Assembly (NCBI GenBank): GCA_964630665.1
Contig: CAZVVN010000010.1
Coordinates: forward strand, 6,534 to 70,533
Source of the DNA: UBA9619 sp964630665
GTDB taxonomy: Bacteria > Pseudomonadota > Gammaproteobacteria > Arenicellales > UBA868
Reading direction: 5' to 3'
DNA length: 64,000 bases
Below the pieces are notes generated by a model, which had not been told where the DNA came from, searched no databases, and saw only the letters and a program-made list of their open reading frames with translations. Made by a program: the position numbers and the translations under genes. Positions 16,330 to 25,822 of the stretch are shown one piece after another; the first letter of the stretch is position 1, and every line of letters starts with the position of its first letter.

Positions 16330-17751
16330 TTACCAGACACCGCAACGTTGAACAACGCTAATCTCATGATTGGGATCACTACCAGGAGCAATCAGCGGGT
16401 CAATTAGTATCTCAAGACCCATATCAGCACCCTGGGCGGCGAACTGCCGATCAACCACCAGGCCCGGTATACAGACCAGTTTCTCCCCTAGGTATAGTTT
16501 CGGGATGCGGACCCTTTCCCAGGGCGGGATACCGGCCTGCTGAAATAGCTTCTTTACCGAGTGCCTGTGAGCCGAGCCAGCAGGCTGGATCATTTCAGCT
16601 TTAGCCCTCCAGTCCAGTGCCAATCGGGTTACTCCGCGAACAGGTATTCTTAGACCCCGGCCCTGCCTCCGCATAGACCGTAGTCTGATCCCTGCCGCAT
16701 CGATATCGATGGGCTTTTCGGGCAACCAGGCCCGGATCCCACGAAAACATGGATCCGGTTGCACCGGGATCAGGTACAGATCCGAGCGATACGCTCGAAT
16801 CTCGCCATCCCGCCAACGAATAGCAGCCTTGCGAGAAGCGCCACCCGACCTGATTTGACGTATCAGTTCCATCAACCGCCTGGTATTGGGTACTTCCATT
16901 CCATGCCGTCGTATCCAATACCGGAGGACATCGGCCATACGGACAGTTCCCAGTTCAACCAGCTGATCGAGTCTCAGCCTGCCAAAGTCGCCGAGAATGC
17001 ATGCGGCAGTATCTGAGTAACAGGCTCGCAAGTCGGCTCGAGCGATCTTGTTTCTAACTATCCGCTGTCTTTTGAGATGGCCTGCCGCTCGGGCTATCGT
17101 CTTATCCACGGCGGGCCAACGCGCTCGAAATAGCGGCAGGATCTGGTGGCGAATGTAGTTGCGATCAAAACTGATATCGCAATTGGTATCATCCTCTACA
17201 AACAGGAGGTTGTAGCACTTTGCATAGGCCGTAATGTCGCCCCTCGATTCGCCTAACAACGGACGCGCGATATGGCTACCTCCAAGTTCTGACTCTGGAG
17301 AGATGGCTGCCAGCCCGTCACCGCCCGACCCGCGCACCAGTCGGAGAAGAACGGTCTCGGCCTGATCTTCCTGATTATGGCCAGTGACCAGTGTCGCCCC
17401 ACCGGTTTGTGACAAAAACCACGCATAACGTGCGTTTCTGGCAGCGGCCTCCATTCCCTCCCGGTGAATATCCTTAATGGTGAATTTTCGGCCACGAAAC
17501 GGAATACCCAGGTCCGAGCAAAAGGCCTGACAATGAAGGTGCCACTCACCGGAGATCTTCTGCAACTGGTGATCGGCATGCAGTGCTACGAGTTCCAGGT
17601 CAAATTGCTCCCGGAGTCTCCATAAAGCATGCAGTAGAACGGTGGAATCTACACCTCCGCTGTAGGCTACAAACAACTGTTTTCGATCCAAATCGAAAAC
17701 AAATCGTTTAAGTCGAACACTCAGTGCATCTGCCCTGAGCCAGTCGGACAA
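16330..17751 (-). CDS. tilS: tRNA(Ile)-lysidine synthetase
   Basis: ATP-dependent modification of C34 in the CAU-anticodon tRNA-Ile to lysidine, changing both amino acid and codon identity. The 473-residue protein has the N-type PP-loop SGGVDSTV at 31-38, GHNQEDQAETVLLRL, RPLLGESRGDI, and the C-terminal TilS domains ending near the PPWERVRIP-type segment. The start is TTG at 17751, three bases after accA, with AAGGG at suitable distance inside the accA end. It is somewhat longer than E. coli TilS (about 430). Confidence 0.94.
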   Translation of the reverse strand: MSDWLRADALSVRLKRFVFDLDRKQLFVAYSGGVDSTVLLHALWRLREQFDLELVALHADHQLQKISGEWHLHCQAFCSDLGIPFRGRKFTIKDIHREGMEAAARNARYAWFLSQTGGATLVTGHNQEDQAETVLLRLVRGSGGDGLAAISPESELGGSHIARPLLGESRGDITAYAKCYNLLFVEDDTNCDISFDRNYIRHQILPLFRARWPAVDKTIARAAGHLKRQRIVRNKIARADLRACYSDTAACILGDFGRLRLDQLVELGTVRMADVLRYWIRRHGMEVPNTRRLMELIRQIRSGGASRKAAIRWRDGEIRAYRSDLYLIPVQPDPCFRGIRAWLPEKPIDIDAAGIRLRSMRRQGRGLRIPVRGVTRLALDWRAKAEMIQPAGSAHRHSVKKLFQQAGIPPWERVRIPKLYLGEKLVCIPGLVVDRQFAAQGADMGLEILIDPLIAPGSDPNHEISVVQRCGVW

Positions 17752-17753
17752 AA

Positions 17754-18731
17754 TCAGCCCTTGTTTTCAAAACGCCCAAAAGACCGCAGGCGCTGGTAGC
17801 GATGTTCCATCAACTCGGTAACCGTCCATTTACAAAGCTCCTCGAGGTGGGATTTAAGCGTATCCTTCACGCTGCTTGCGACCTCGCTGAGCATACGATG
17901 TGCACCACCAAGTGGTTCCCGAATAACTTCATCTACGAGCCCTTCCTTGTTCAGCTCGAAAGATGTAAGTTTCATTGCTGCTGCTGCATTAGGTGCTTTC
18001 TCAGTATTTTTCCACAATATTGATGCACAGCCTTCTGGAGAAATCACAGAATAGGTTGAATGTTCCAGCATCAGCAAGCGATCACAGATTCCAATCGCCA
18101 GCGCTCCGCCCGAGCCACCCTCCCCGATCACTATTGAGATGATTGGAACCTCGAGGTCCGCCATGATCGAAAGACTACGAGCGATCGCTTCGCTCTGCCC
18201 ACGTTCTTCGGCGCCTATCCCCGGATAGGCGCCGGGCGTATCGATCAGGGTAATCAATGGCAGTCCGAATCTCCCGGCCAGACTCATGATTCTCTGCGCC
18301 TTACGGTAACCTTCCGGCCGTGGCATACCGAAGTTTCTGGAAACCTTCTCGCGGGTATCCCGACCTTTCTGATGCCCAATGAGTGCGACGCCCACATCAT
18401 CGAGCCGCCCAAGGCCGGCTACGATGGATCGATCATCAGAGAACATTCTGTCCCCGTGGAGCTCCTGAAAATCAGACAGGATCAGATCGACGTAATCGAG
18501 AGTGTAAGGACGCCTCGGATGACGCGCCAACTGGGTTATCTGCCATGGGGTCAACGATGAGAATATGTCTTTTGTGAGCTTACGACTTTTGATCTCAAGC
18601 CGGTGGATCTCCGTACTGAGATCTATATCCTGTATCTCGCTGACCCTGCGTAACTCCGCAATCTTCGTCTCGAGATCTTCTATCGGACGTTCAAATTCAA
18701 GAAATTGTTCCACGTTAGCTCGACATGTCAA
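17754..18731 (-). CDS. accA: Acetyl-CoA carboxylase carboxyltransferase subunit alpha
   Basis: With AccD forms the carboxyltransferase that makes malonyl-CoA, the committed step of fatty-acid synthesis. Conserved segments: FLEFERPIEDLETKI at the N-terminus, RPYTLDYVDLI, GRDTREKVSRNFGMPRPEGYRKA, IDTPGAYPGIGAEERGQSEA and GEGGSGGALAIG. The open frame begins with TTG at 18731, which has AGGGTGAG upstream; GTG at 18713, six codons in, matches the usual family N-terminus and may be the true start. It follows dnaE, the normal order. Confidence 0.96.
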   Translation of the reverse strand: MTCRANVEQFLEFERPIEDLETKIAELRRVSEIQDIDLSTEIHRLEIKSRKLTKDIFSSLTPWQITQLARHPRRPYTLDYVDLILSDFQELHGDRMFSDDRSIVAGLGRLDDVGVALIGHQKGRDTREKVSRNFGMPRPEGYRKAQRIMSLAGRFGLPLITLIDTPGAYPGIGAEERGQSEAIARSLSIMADLEVPIISIVIGEGGSGGALAIGICDRLLMLEHSTYSVISPEGCASILWKNTEKAPNAAAAMKLTSFELNKEGLVDEVIREPLGGAHRMLSEVASSVKDTLKSHLEELCKWTVTELMEHRYQRLRSFGRFENKG

Positions 18732-18769
18732 CCTGACTCACCCTATTTTACCTGCTGGTTGCTTGACAC

Positions 18770-21700
18770 TTAAGCCGCCCTTGACGATTCCAAAAAACGT
18801 TCGCTTCCGAGGAACTGCCGGTCATATCCAAACTCGACTGAGTCGGATCCAAAGGCTTCGCAAAGCCGATCAATGAGTTCATCTTCCGGGTTTACACACC
18901 AGGATTGTCCAAGGGCAATAAAGATTTCATCACAATCCTGGTTGACATAGCGAATTTGGATCGCCGTCCTGCCTGGACGATAATCATCGAGCAGACCCTG
19001 GAGTTGTCGCGTCTTTGCTTTGACATCGCTTTTCGGCACAAACGCCACTGTCAACTGCCGAAGTGCAGATTCACGAACCTGTGCCAGAGATACTATCTGC
19101 TCAGCATCAAGCCGGATCTGCCCGCTCGTTTCATCGAGGCTGCAGTCACCTGCGACGATGATCAGCCCGGTTGCTTGAATTACGCTTCTGACTCTTTGAA
19201 ACAGACCCGAAGCCACGCTGACATCGGCCGCCGACACCCCGTCATCAAGTGTAAAAAACGCAGCGGATTCACCTTTACGATTGTTGAAGACCCGTAACGC
19301 CCTCGCCAGTCCAGACAATACAATACGCCTTTTAGGCACCGGATTTATACTCGATATTCTGCCGCTGATGATTTGCACCAGCTCCTTCTGTGCGTGGTCC
19401 ACCGGGTGCCCGGTGAGATAGAACCCCAGACTCTGATGTTCGTGCTCCAGCGCTTTTTTCTCTGACCACGGCTCTACAGGAATCTCACCAAACGAAGGCG
19501 GTGACACGTCCGGCAGGCCGAACATATCGTTCTGCCCTGAACTCCGGTTTACAGCCAACTGCCCTGCCAGGTCGATTACCGTGGGAAGACTTGCCAGCGC
19601 TGCCGCCCTGTTGGACTCTAGAGCGTCCAGGGCGCCCGACATAATCAGTGCTTCAAACACCTTCTTGTTGACCTTTTGACCATCTACTCGCCTGCACAGA
19701 GAGTCCAAGTCCCGATACGATCCATTCAGGTTTCTCTCATTGACCAGGCTCTCGATAGCTTTCTCACCCGCTCCTTTTATTGCGCCAAGGCCATAGCGAA
19801 TCTTGCCGCTCGCCTCTACCTTGAAAGCGTAGTCCGACTCATTAACATCGGGTGATAGAATTCCCAGCCCCATACGTTTCGACTCAGTAACCAGAACGAC
19901 CAGTTTCTCCGTGTGTTCCATGTCTGCCGAAAGAGCGGCTGCCATGAATTCAGTCGGATAATACGTTTTCAGCCAAGCGGTCTGGTAGCTTAAAAGAGCA
20001 TAAGCTGCCGAGTGAGATTTGTTGAATCCATACCCCGCAAATTTTTCAATCAGTTCAAAGATGTAACCCGCATTTTCGATATCAACCTGCCTCTCTGAAG
20101 CGCCATCGATAAAAGCCTTTCGCTGGTCGCGCATCTCTTCTGGTTTCTTTTTTCCCATCGCCCTGCGTAACAAATCCGCAGAACCCAGGGTATAGCCGGA
20201 CAGTACTCGAGCGATCTCCATAACCTGTTCCTGGTACAGGATCACACCGTACGTGGGTTGCAGGATCTCTTCCAATGCGGGGTGCGGATAGCGTACTTTT
20301 TCACGACCATGCTTCCTATCAATAAAGTCATCCACCATCCCGGACTGTAGTGGGCCAGGCCGGAAAAGCGCCACCAGCGCAATGAGTTCCTCAAAGTGAT
20401 CAGGTTTGAGGCGTTGAATCAACTCCTGCATCCCGCGAGATTCCAACTGGAATAACGCTGAGGTTTTTCCACTAGACACGGCCTCATATACCTTTGAGTC
20501 GTCGAGCGGCAGATCTTCCAGCCGAATGGCCTCCAGTGAAAGATTTTCGCGGACTCGATTGACATCCTTAACCGCCCGGTCGATGACCGTCAGTGTTCTG
20601 AGGCCTAGAAAATCAAACTTTACAAGCCCGATAGCCTCAAGGTCATCCTTATCAAATTGTGTCACCGGCTGGTTCATTCCCGGTTCCCAGTAAAGCGGCA
20701 TATAGCGGGTGATCGACTGCGGTGCGATCACCAGCCCACCGGCATGCTTCCCGGCATTTCGGGGAAGCCCTTCGAGCAGCTTTGCGTTGTCGACGAGCTG
20801 GGCCACATCAACTTCCAAACGGTACCTGGACTTGAATCCTTCATCTTGTTCAAGCGCTTTATCCAAGGTCATACCCACCTCAAATGGAATCATCTTCGCC
20901 AGGGAGTCACAATAACCATAAGGCTGCCCCATGACTCGACCTACGTCCCGTACAACCGCGCGGGCCGCCAAGGTGTTGTAGGTTATGATCTGGGCAACCC
21001 TATCCGTACCATATTTCTTTGCCACATAGTCAATCACCCGATCTCTGCCGTTCATGCAGAAATCGATATCGAAATCTGGAAGAGAAACCCTCTCTGGATT
21101 GAGAAATCTCTCGAAAAGCAGGCCATATCGAATCGGATCAATTTGTGTGATGCCAAGTGCATAGGCAACAAGTGAACCTGCCCCGGATCCACGGCCTGGA
21201 CCGACTGGTATCTCATTATCTAACGCCCACTTAACAAAGTCGGCAACGATCAGAAAGTACCCGGAGAATCCCATCTGAGCGATGATAGTGATCTCACGAT
21301 TCAGTCTCTGGTCATAGGCCTCAGAACCTGTTTCTGGCACCTGACCGGCATCAATCCTCCGCCTAAGGCCACTGTTTGAGTTCTTAACCAGCAATTCTTC
21401 CACAGTGAAATTCCTAAAGGCCGGAAATGCTGGCATATGCGTAGTTTTCAAGTCGAAAAACACATTGCAGCGTTTGGCTATTTCAACTGTGTTCTTCAAG
21501 GCCGACGGGATGTCGCGGAACAATCGACTCATATCCCCAACAGATTTTAGGTACTGAGACTCGCTGTAGTTGCGGCCGCGGCGAGGATCATCCAGCGTAG
21601 TACCCCGAGCTATGCATACCCGGATATCGTGTCCGACAAAGTCCTTTTCCTGAAGAAATCGCACGGCGTTGCCGGCGACCAGGGGTACTTGTAAATCTTT

Positions 21701-22270
21701 CGCAAAATTTAGCGCGTGGGCTTCAAACTCTTCCTCCCCGACTCGACCCGTTCGCGTAATCTCAACATAGAAGGCACCTCGGAAAACGTTTAAATAATGC
21801 TTGATTAACTGACCGGCATCGGTCTGCTTGCCTAGCTTCAACAACCTACCGATCTCACCTTCTATCCCAGGTGATATTGCGATCAGATTCTCGGCTAGAT
21901 CTTCGATCTTGTCTCGACCAATCAGAATTGTCGTCACCGAGCCACCTGATGTATAGGCATCTGTCAGCAGTTCACAAATCGCTCTATAGCCGGTGTTGTT
22001 CCTACATAACAGAATAAGATGGCCCAGGTTTTTCCCACCCACGCCACTGACTTCGACATCGACCCCGAGCAGAGGTTTGACACCGTAACTGAGACAGGAC
22101 TGGAAAAATTTTACAGCCGCGTAAACATTGAGCGTGTCCGTTATTCCAACTGCCGGCATTCCTGCAGTACTGGCGTGCTTAGCAAGCTCATCAACACGAA
22201 CTATGCCCTCACCCAGGGAAAAGGCCGTGTGTACATTCAGGTGTATGAATGGCGCTGGGTTATTATCCAA
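18770..22270 (-). CDS. dnaE: DNA polymerase III subunit alpha
   Basis: Replicative polymerase catalytic subunit. The 1166-residue protein shows the N-terminal PHP domain (HLNVHTAFSLGEG, AVGITDT), the polymerase active-site segment PDFDIDFCMNGRDRVIDYV, the PGRGSGAGSLVAY loop, tandem HhH and OB-fold regions, and a beta-clamp-binding motif QNDMFGL near residue 914. The start is TTG at 22270 with GAGGG upstream, four bases after the rnhB stop. Length and domain order match E. coli DnaE, not PolC or DnaE2. Confidence 0.97.
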   Translation of the reverse strand: MDNNPAPFIHLNVHTAFSLGEGIVRVDELAKHASTAGMPAVGITDTLNVYAAVKFFQSCLSYGVKPLLGVDVEVSGVGGKNLGHLILLCRNNTGYRAICELLTDAYTSGGSVTTILIGRDKIEDLAENLIAISPGIEGEIGRLLKLGKQTDAGQLIKHYLNVFRGAFYVEITRTGRVGEEEFEAHALNFAKDLQVPLVAGNAVRFLQEKDFVGHDIRVCIARGTTLDDPRRGRNYSESQYLKSVGDMSRLFRDIPSALKNTVEIAKRCNVFFDLKTTHMPAFPAFRNFTVEELLVKNSNSGLRRRIDAGQVPETGSEAYDQRLNREITIIAQMGFSGYFLIVADFVKWALDNEIPVGPGRGSGAGSLVAYALGITQIDPIRYGLLFERFLNPERVSLPDFDIDFCMNGRDRVIDYVAKKYGTDRVAQIITYNTLAARAVVRDVGRVMGQPYGYCDSLAKMIPFEVGMTLDKALEQDEGFKSRYRLEVDVAQLVDNAKLLEGLPRNAGKHAGGLVIAPQSITRYMPLYWEPGMNQPVTQFDKDDLEAIGLVKFDFLGLRTLTVIDRAVKDVNRVRENLSLEAIRLEDLPLDDSKVYEAVSSGKTSALFQLESRGMQELIQRLKPDHFEELIALVALFRPGPLQSGMVDDFIDRKHGREKVRYPHPALEEILQPTYGVILYQEQVMEIARVLSGYTLGSADLLRRAMGKKKPEEMRDQRKAFIDGASERQVDIENAGYIFELIEKFAGYGFNKSHSAAYALLSYQTAWLKTYYPTEFMAAALSADMEHTEKLVVLVTESKRMGLGILSPDVNESDYAFKVEASGKIRYGLGAIKGAGEKAIESLVNERNLNGSYRDLDSLCRRVDGQKVNKKVFEALIMSGALDALESNRAAALASLPTVIDLAGQLAVNRSSGQNDMFGLPDVSPPSFGEIPVEPWSEKKALEHEHQSLGFYLTGHPVDHAQKELVQIISGRISSINPVPKRRIVLSGLARALRVFNNRKGESAAFFTLDDGVSAADVSVASGLFQRVRSVIQATGLIIVAGDCSLDETSGQIRLDAEQIVSLAQVRESALRQLTVAFVPKSDVKAKTRQLQGLLDDYRPGRTAIQIRYVNQDCDEIFIALGQSWCVNPEDELIDRLCEAFGSDSVEFGYDRQFLGSERFLESSRAA

Positions 22271-22274
22271 CCGG

Positions 22275-22868
22275 CTAACCCTCAGGACTCGTCATTCCGC
22301 CTTCCAAGACCGCCTTAACTGGAGCAAAACTTCTGCGGTGTATCTTACAGGGCCCCATCGTTTGAAGCGCCGAGAGATGCACCTTCGTCGGGTAGCCCTT
22401 GTGTTGGCTGAAACCGTAACCCGGAAACCGCGAGTTCAAATCGATCATAATCTTGTCCCTGACGACTTTGGCCAGGATTGACGCCGCAGAGACGACGGGC
22501 ACGTCCCGGTCCGCCTTGACGATAGCTTCTCCGGGTATGTCAACATCCGGGAAATGCGTGCCGTCAACAAATGCATAATCAGGCCGAATCGTTAGGCTTG
22601 TCAGCGCCCGACGCATCGCTCTTAGTGATGCGGCATGAACATTAATCTCTTCTACTTCAGATACAGTAGCTGCCCCAATAGCCCAGGCACGAGAGCGGCG
22701 ACGTATCTCCCTGGAAAGAATCAGACGTCTGGATTCCGAAAGTCGCTTGGAGTCCTTGACGCCTTCGATAAAAAATACCTCTGGGAAAACTACTGCAGCA
22801 GCGATCACCGGACCGGCCAATGGCCCCCGACCCACCTCGTCGACTCCGGCGATGAGTTTACCGATCAC
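22275..22868 (-). CDS. rnhB: Ribonuclease HII
   Basis: Removes RNA from RNA-DNA hybrids and single misincorporated ribonucleotides. The 197-residue protein starts IAGVDEVGRGPLAGPV with catalytic Asp10 and Glu11. The later acidic residues are in FVDGTHFPD and VKADRDVPVVSAASILAKV. The GTG at 22868 overlaps the lpxB stop, so translation is coupled. Position between lpxB and dnaE is typical. Confidence 0.96.
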   Translation of the reverse strand: MIGKLIAGVDEVGRGPLAGPVIAAAVVFPEVFFIEGVKDSKRLSESRRLILSREIRRRSRAWAIGAATVSEVEEINVHAASLRAMRRALTSLTIRPDYAFVDGTHFPDVDIPGEAIVKADRDVPVVSAASILAKVVRDKIMIDLNSRFPGYGFSQHKGYPTKVHLSALQTMGPCKIHRRSFAPVKAVLEGGMTSPEG

Positions 22869-24010
22869 GCTTGCATGCCTACGATATCTACCAGCTTGTC
22901 CGCTACAACTTCGTATGCATTATTTTTTAATAGCTTACTAAGACTCCTGAAGGATTCTTCTATCTGGGTACGCGTCGAATTGTCAGTGAGCAGTCGATCC
23001 ATTTCTTGGGTGAGAACACTCGGCCTTGCCCTGCGCTGAAGGCACTCTGGTACCATCGGATATTCAGTCAGATGATTAGGCATTGAAACATGTTTGACCC
23101 TCGCGAACATTCTGGCTAGAACATAGGACAAAACAGAAACCTTGTAGGCCACTACCATCGATCTAGCTAGAAGTGCCGCCTCCAATGCTGCGGTTCCCGA
23201 AGCGAGTAATACCAGATCACTGCCGGCCATAGCCAAACGGGCGCTACCATGTATACACTGAATGTTCTGGGGTCGAACCGCGGCTGGGCAGATCTTTTCG
23301 AATTCATTGGCTACTTCCATATTTGCGTATGGCACCACGAATCGTACTCCCGGACGGGCGCGGGTCAAGAGCGCTGCCGTCTCGATAAAGACCGGAACGA
23401 GGTGGTGGACCTCAGACACCCTGCTACCCGGTAGCAACGCAACAAGCTCACCGGGCGCATGAACGCCTAGTCTCGATAGCTCTTGCTTGGCAGCATCTCG
23501 TTCGACTTCCCGGATTTCGTCAGCAGCCGGGTGACCCACAAATGTAGCTAGCACACCACGTTCACGAAAATAGGTTTCTTCGAAGGGAAACAAAACCAGC
23601 ATATGGTCAACGGACCTCCTTATCCTGTGGATCCTGTAGGACCTCCAGGCCCAAACCGTAGGACTGACCAAGTGAACAGCAGGTATCCCGGATCTTCTCA
23701 GACGCCCCTCTAACACCAGATTGAAATCCGGTATGTCAATACCAAGAAAGATGTCAGGGGGATCTGAGATAAAGTGATCATACAGAGCCTTACGAATACT
23801 AAGGGCCCGTCGGATCTTTCTCATGAACCCATCTACTCCCATGAGAGAGATGTCATCCATCTTATATAGCGAATCAAGGCCCGCAGCCTGCATATGTGTT
23901 CCACCAACTCCAGAAATCTTGAGTTCGGGAATCCGCTCACGGAGGGCTCTCAAGATGCCACCACCCAGTTGGTCTCCGGAAGTCTCTCCAGAAACCACCG
24001 CTATGTGCAC
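22865..24010 (-). CDS. lpxB: Lipid-A-disaccharide synthase
   Basis: GT19 glycosyltransferase that joins UDP-2,3-diacylglucosamine and lipid X to form the lipid A disaccharide; peripheral inner-membrane enzyme. The 381-residue product has the family segments SGETSGDQLGGGIL, DFNLVLEGRLRR, SPTVWAWR and ALLPGSRVSEV, and a C-terminal AYKVSVLSY region. The GTG start at 24010 opens MHIAVVSGE. It overlaps rnhB by four bases and follows lpxA by 26. Confidence 0.96.
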   Translation of the reverse strand: MHIAVVSGETSGDQLGGGILRALRERIPELKISGVGGTHMQAAGLDSLYKMDDISLMGVDGFMRKIRRALSIRKALYDHFISDPPDIFLGIDIPDFNLVLEGRLRRSGIPAVHLVSPTVWAWRSYRIHRIRRSVDHMLVLFPFEETYFRERGVLATFVGHPAADEIREVERDAAKQELSRLGVHAPGELVALLPGSRVSEVHHLVPVFIETAALLTRARPGVRFVVPYANMEVANEFEKICPAAVRPQNIQCIHGSARLAMAGSDLVLLASGTAALEAALLARSMVVAYKVSVLSYVLARMFARVKHVSMPNHLTEYPMVPECLQRRARPSVLTQEMDRLLTDNSTRTQIEESFRSLSKLLKNNAYEVVADKLVDIVGMQA

Positions 24011-24036
24011 CCGTCAAAGCCCTGTCAAACGCGGGA

Positions 24037-24807
24037 TCAGCGAATAATCCCGCGTTCTGATGATTCTACGAAGGAACTCAACTTCTCTACCTCTCGATGC
24101 TTTGAACCCAGTAACCGCAGTTCACCCAGTGCAGTCTGTAAATCGTTACTGGAACGATATAGAGATCGATATGCTTGTTTGAGAGCAATAATAGTCGACT
24201 CCGAAAACCCTCGACGACGCAGACCCTTGGTGTTGATACCATAGGGTTCGGCTACGTTTCCCGTAGCCACAACGAAAGGAGGCACATCTTTCAGGCAGAC
24301 GGCACCTATGCCCGTGATTGAATGTTCTCCGATCCTGCAAAATTGATGAACCAGCGTAAAGCCGCCGAGTATCGCGTAGTCCCCCACGCTCACATGGCCC
24401 GCCAAACTCGCACCATTTGCAAATATGGTCCTATCACCCAAGATACTGTCATGTGCTATGTGGACGTAGGCCATCAGAAAATTGTCATTCCCGACCCGGG
24501 TCATCCCGGACCCCGCGGGAGAACCTCGATTAAGGGTCGCGTACTCCCGTATAACATTTCGGTCACCAATCGATAGTCGTGTATCCTGGTTTTGGTAGTC
24601 TGAGTATTGTGGAGCTTCACCAATTGAGGCGAACTGATAGATTTTGTTTCCGGATCCTATTTCAGTTCCACTTTTTATTACGACGTGGGGCCCCACATAA
24701 TTATCGTCACCAAGCACAACACCGTCCTCGATGATTGAGAACGGCCCGACTGATACGTTGTGGCCGAGAGTGGCACCCGTGTGCACCAGCGCAGCCTGAT
24801 GGATCAC
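24037..24807 (-). CDS. lpxA: UDP-N-acetylglucosamine acyltransferase
   Basis: First enzyme of lipid A synthesis; transfers R-3-hydroxyacyl from ACP to UDP-GlcNAc. The left-handed beta-helix is visible as hexapeptide repeats over the first 190 residues, and the catalytic His lies in AYVHIAHDSILG. The frame extends 27 codons upstream, but GTG at 24807 (MIHQAALVHTGA) gives 256 residues, the usual length, and overlaps the fabZ stop as GTGA. It forms the fabZ-lpxA-lpxB chain. Confidence 0.96.
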   Translation of the reverse strand: MIHQAALVHTGATLGHNVSVGPFSIIEDGVVLGDDNYVGPHVVIKSGTEIGSGNKIYQFASIGEAPQYSDYQNQDTRLSIGDRNVIREYATLNRGSPAGSGMTRVGNDNFLMAYVHIAHDSILGDRTIFANGASLAGHVSVGDYAILGGFTLVHQFCRIGEHSITGIGAVCLKDVPPFVVATGNVAEPYGINTKGLRRRGFSESTIIALKQAYRSLYRSSNDLQTALGELRLLGSKHREVEKLSSFVESSERGIIR

Positions 24808-25250
24808 CCCAACTCTCTGTGGGTAAAGAGCACATCGGAGGAACAGGCAATTTCGTTGTCCACACAGATCTTGCCACTGCAGCGCCACAGTCCCTTTTTC
24901 CGCGCAACGAGCTTGGCCACGATCTCCAGTTGATCGCCTGGTTCCACGATCCGTCTGAACCGGGCTTTATCGACGCCCGCAAAAAGATACAGATTTTTGT
25001 TGTCCGCCTGGGCACCAAGTATCAGACTTGCAAGGACAGCCGATGCCTGAGCGATACATTCGATCATCAGAACACCGGGGAACACCGGCTGGTGCTCGAA
25101 ATGCCCCTGAAAGAGTGCCTCATTAGCAGTTACATTTTTTATCGCTGTTAGGCTGACACCGGGCTCAACATCAACGACGCGGTCTATGAGAAGAAACGGG
25201 TACCTGTGAGGGAGCACCTCTTTGATTCGATTGATGTCGAGAACGGTCAC
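24804..25250 (-). CDS. fabZ: 3-hydroxyacyl-[acyl-carrier-protein] dehydratase FabZ
   Basis: Dehydrates 3-hydroxyacyl-ACP in fatty-acid elongation and balances flux with LpxA. Hot-dog fold: LPHRYPFLLIDRV, catalytic His in FQGHFEHQPVFPG and Glu in MIECIAQA. The GTG at 25250 (MTVLDINRIKEV) gives 148 residues, the normal length. A TTG at 25295, overlapping the skp stop, would add 15 residues. The gene directly follows skp, whereas lpxD normally stands between them. Confidence 0.94.
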   Translation of the reverse strand: MTVLDINRIKEVLPHRYPFLLIDRVVDVEPGVSLTAIKNVTANEALFQGHFEHQPVFPGVLMIECIAQASAVLASLILGAQADNKNLYLFAGVDKARFRRIVEPGDQLEIVAKLVARKKGLWRCSGKICVDNEIACSSDVLFTHRELG

Positions 25251-25291
25251 AGAATTACGCCAAGCAGTTTTTGAGCGTCGATTTGCAGCCT

Positions 25292-25795
25292 TCAATCACC
25301 TTGAAGTCGCTCAAGCACACGTTCCGTCAGATTAATCCGCCCACTCACATACACCGCCTGTTCGACTATCAGGTCAAACCCATCTTCTTTAGCGATCTCC
25401 ACGATGGTCTCTCGAACCAATCTTTGTAACCTGCCAAGTTCTTCGTTTCTCCGCAGGTTATAGTCCTCCCTGGCCTCTTCCTGTTCACGTTTTAGCTTCC
25501 GCTTGAGAGCATCTATTTCTCGTTGCTTTTTCTGAGCGTCCGCGATCTGCATGACCAGGCGATTTTTTTCAAGGTCGCGTTCCATATCCAGGATCTTTTC
25601 TCTCAGATTAATCAGGACCTTGTCTCGTGGGCCAAACTCCTGCTCAAGCAGCCGAAGTGCTTTTTCTCCCTGCGGTGAGAGTTCGAGCAACCGAACTGGA
25701 TCGACAAATCCTATCTTTACATCCTGGGCAGATACTATATGCGGGAGACAGACTAGCAGGAGTCCAGCTATAGCCAATCGAGATAACCGCTTCAT
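25292..25795 (-). CDS. skp: Periplasmic chaperone Skp (OmpH family)
   Basis: Holds unfolded outer-membrane proteins in the periplasm and delivers them to the Bam complex. The 167-residue precursor has a signal peptide (MKRLSRLAIAGLLLVCLPHI, cleavage near VSA-QD at 22-24), a beta-strand region with KIGFVDPVRLLELSPQG, and the long charged alpha-helical tentacle (about 50-130, rich in Glu/Arg/Lys). It follows bamA by 27 bases, the standard bamA-skp pair. Confidence 0.92.
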   Translation of the reverse strand: MKRLSRLAIAGLLLVCLPHIVSAQDVKIGFVDPVRLLELSPQGEKALRLLEQEFGPRDKVLINLREKILDMERDLEKNRLVMQIADAQKKQREIDALKRKLKREQEEAREDYNLRRNEELGRLQRLVRETIVEIAKEDGFDLIVEQAVYVSGRINLTERVLERLQGD

Positions 25796-25822
25796 GTCAG
25801 CACACCCTAACTCTTTGCCAGG

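Noticed and set aside
20657..21175. 172-codon plus-strand frame inside dnaE
   Set aside because: Lies wholly antisense to a well-conserved part of dnaE; no family resemblance and no ribosome site.
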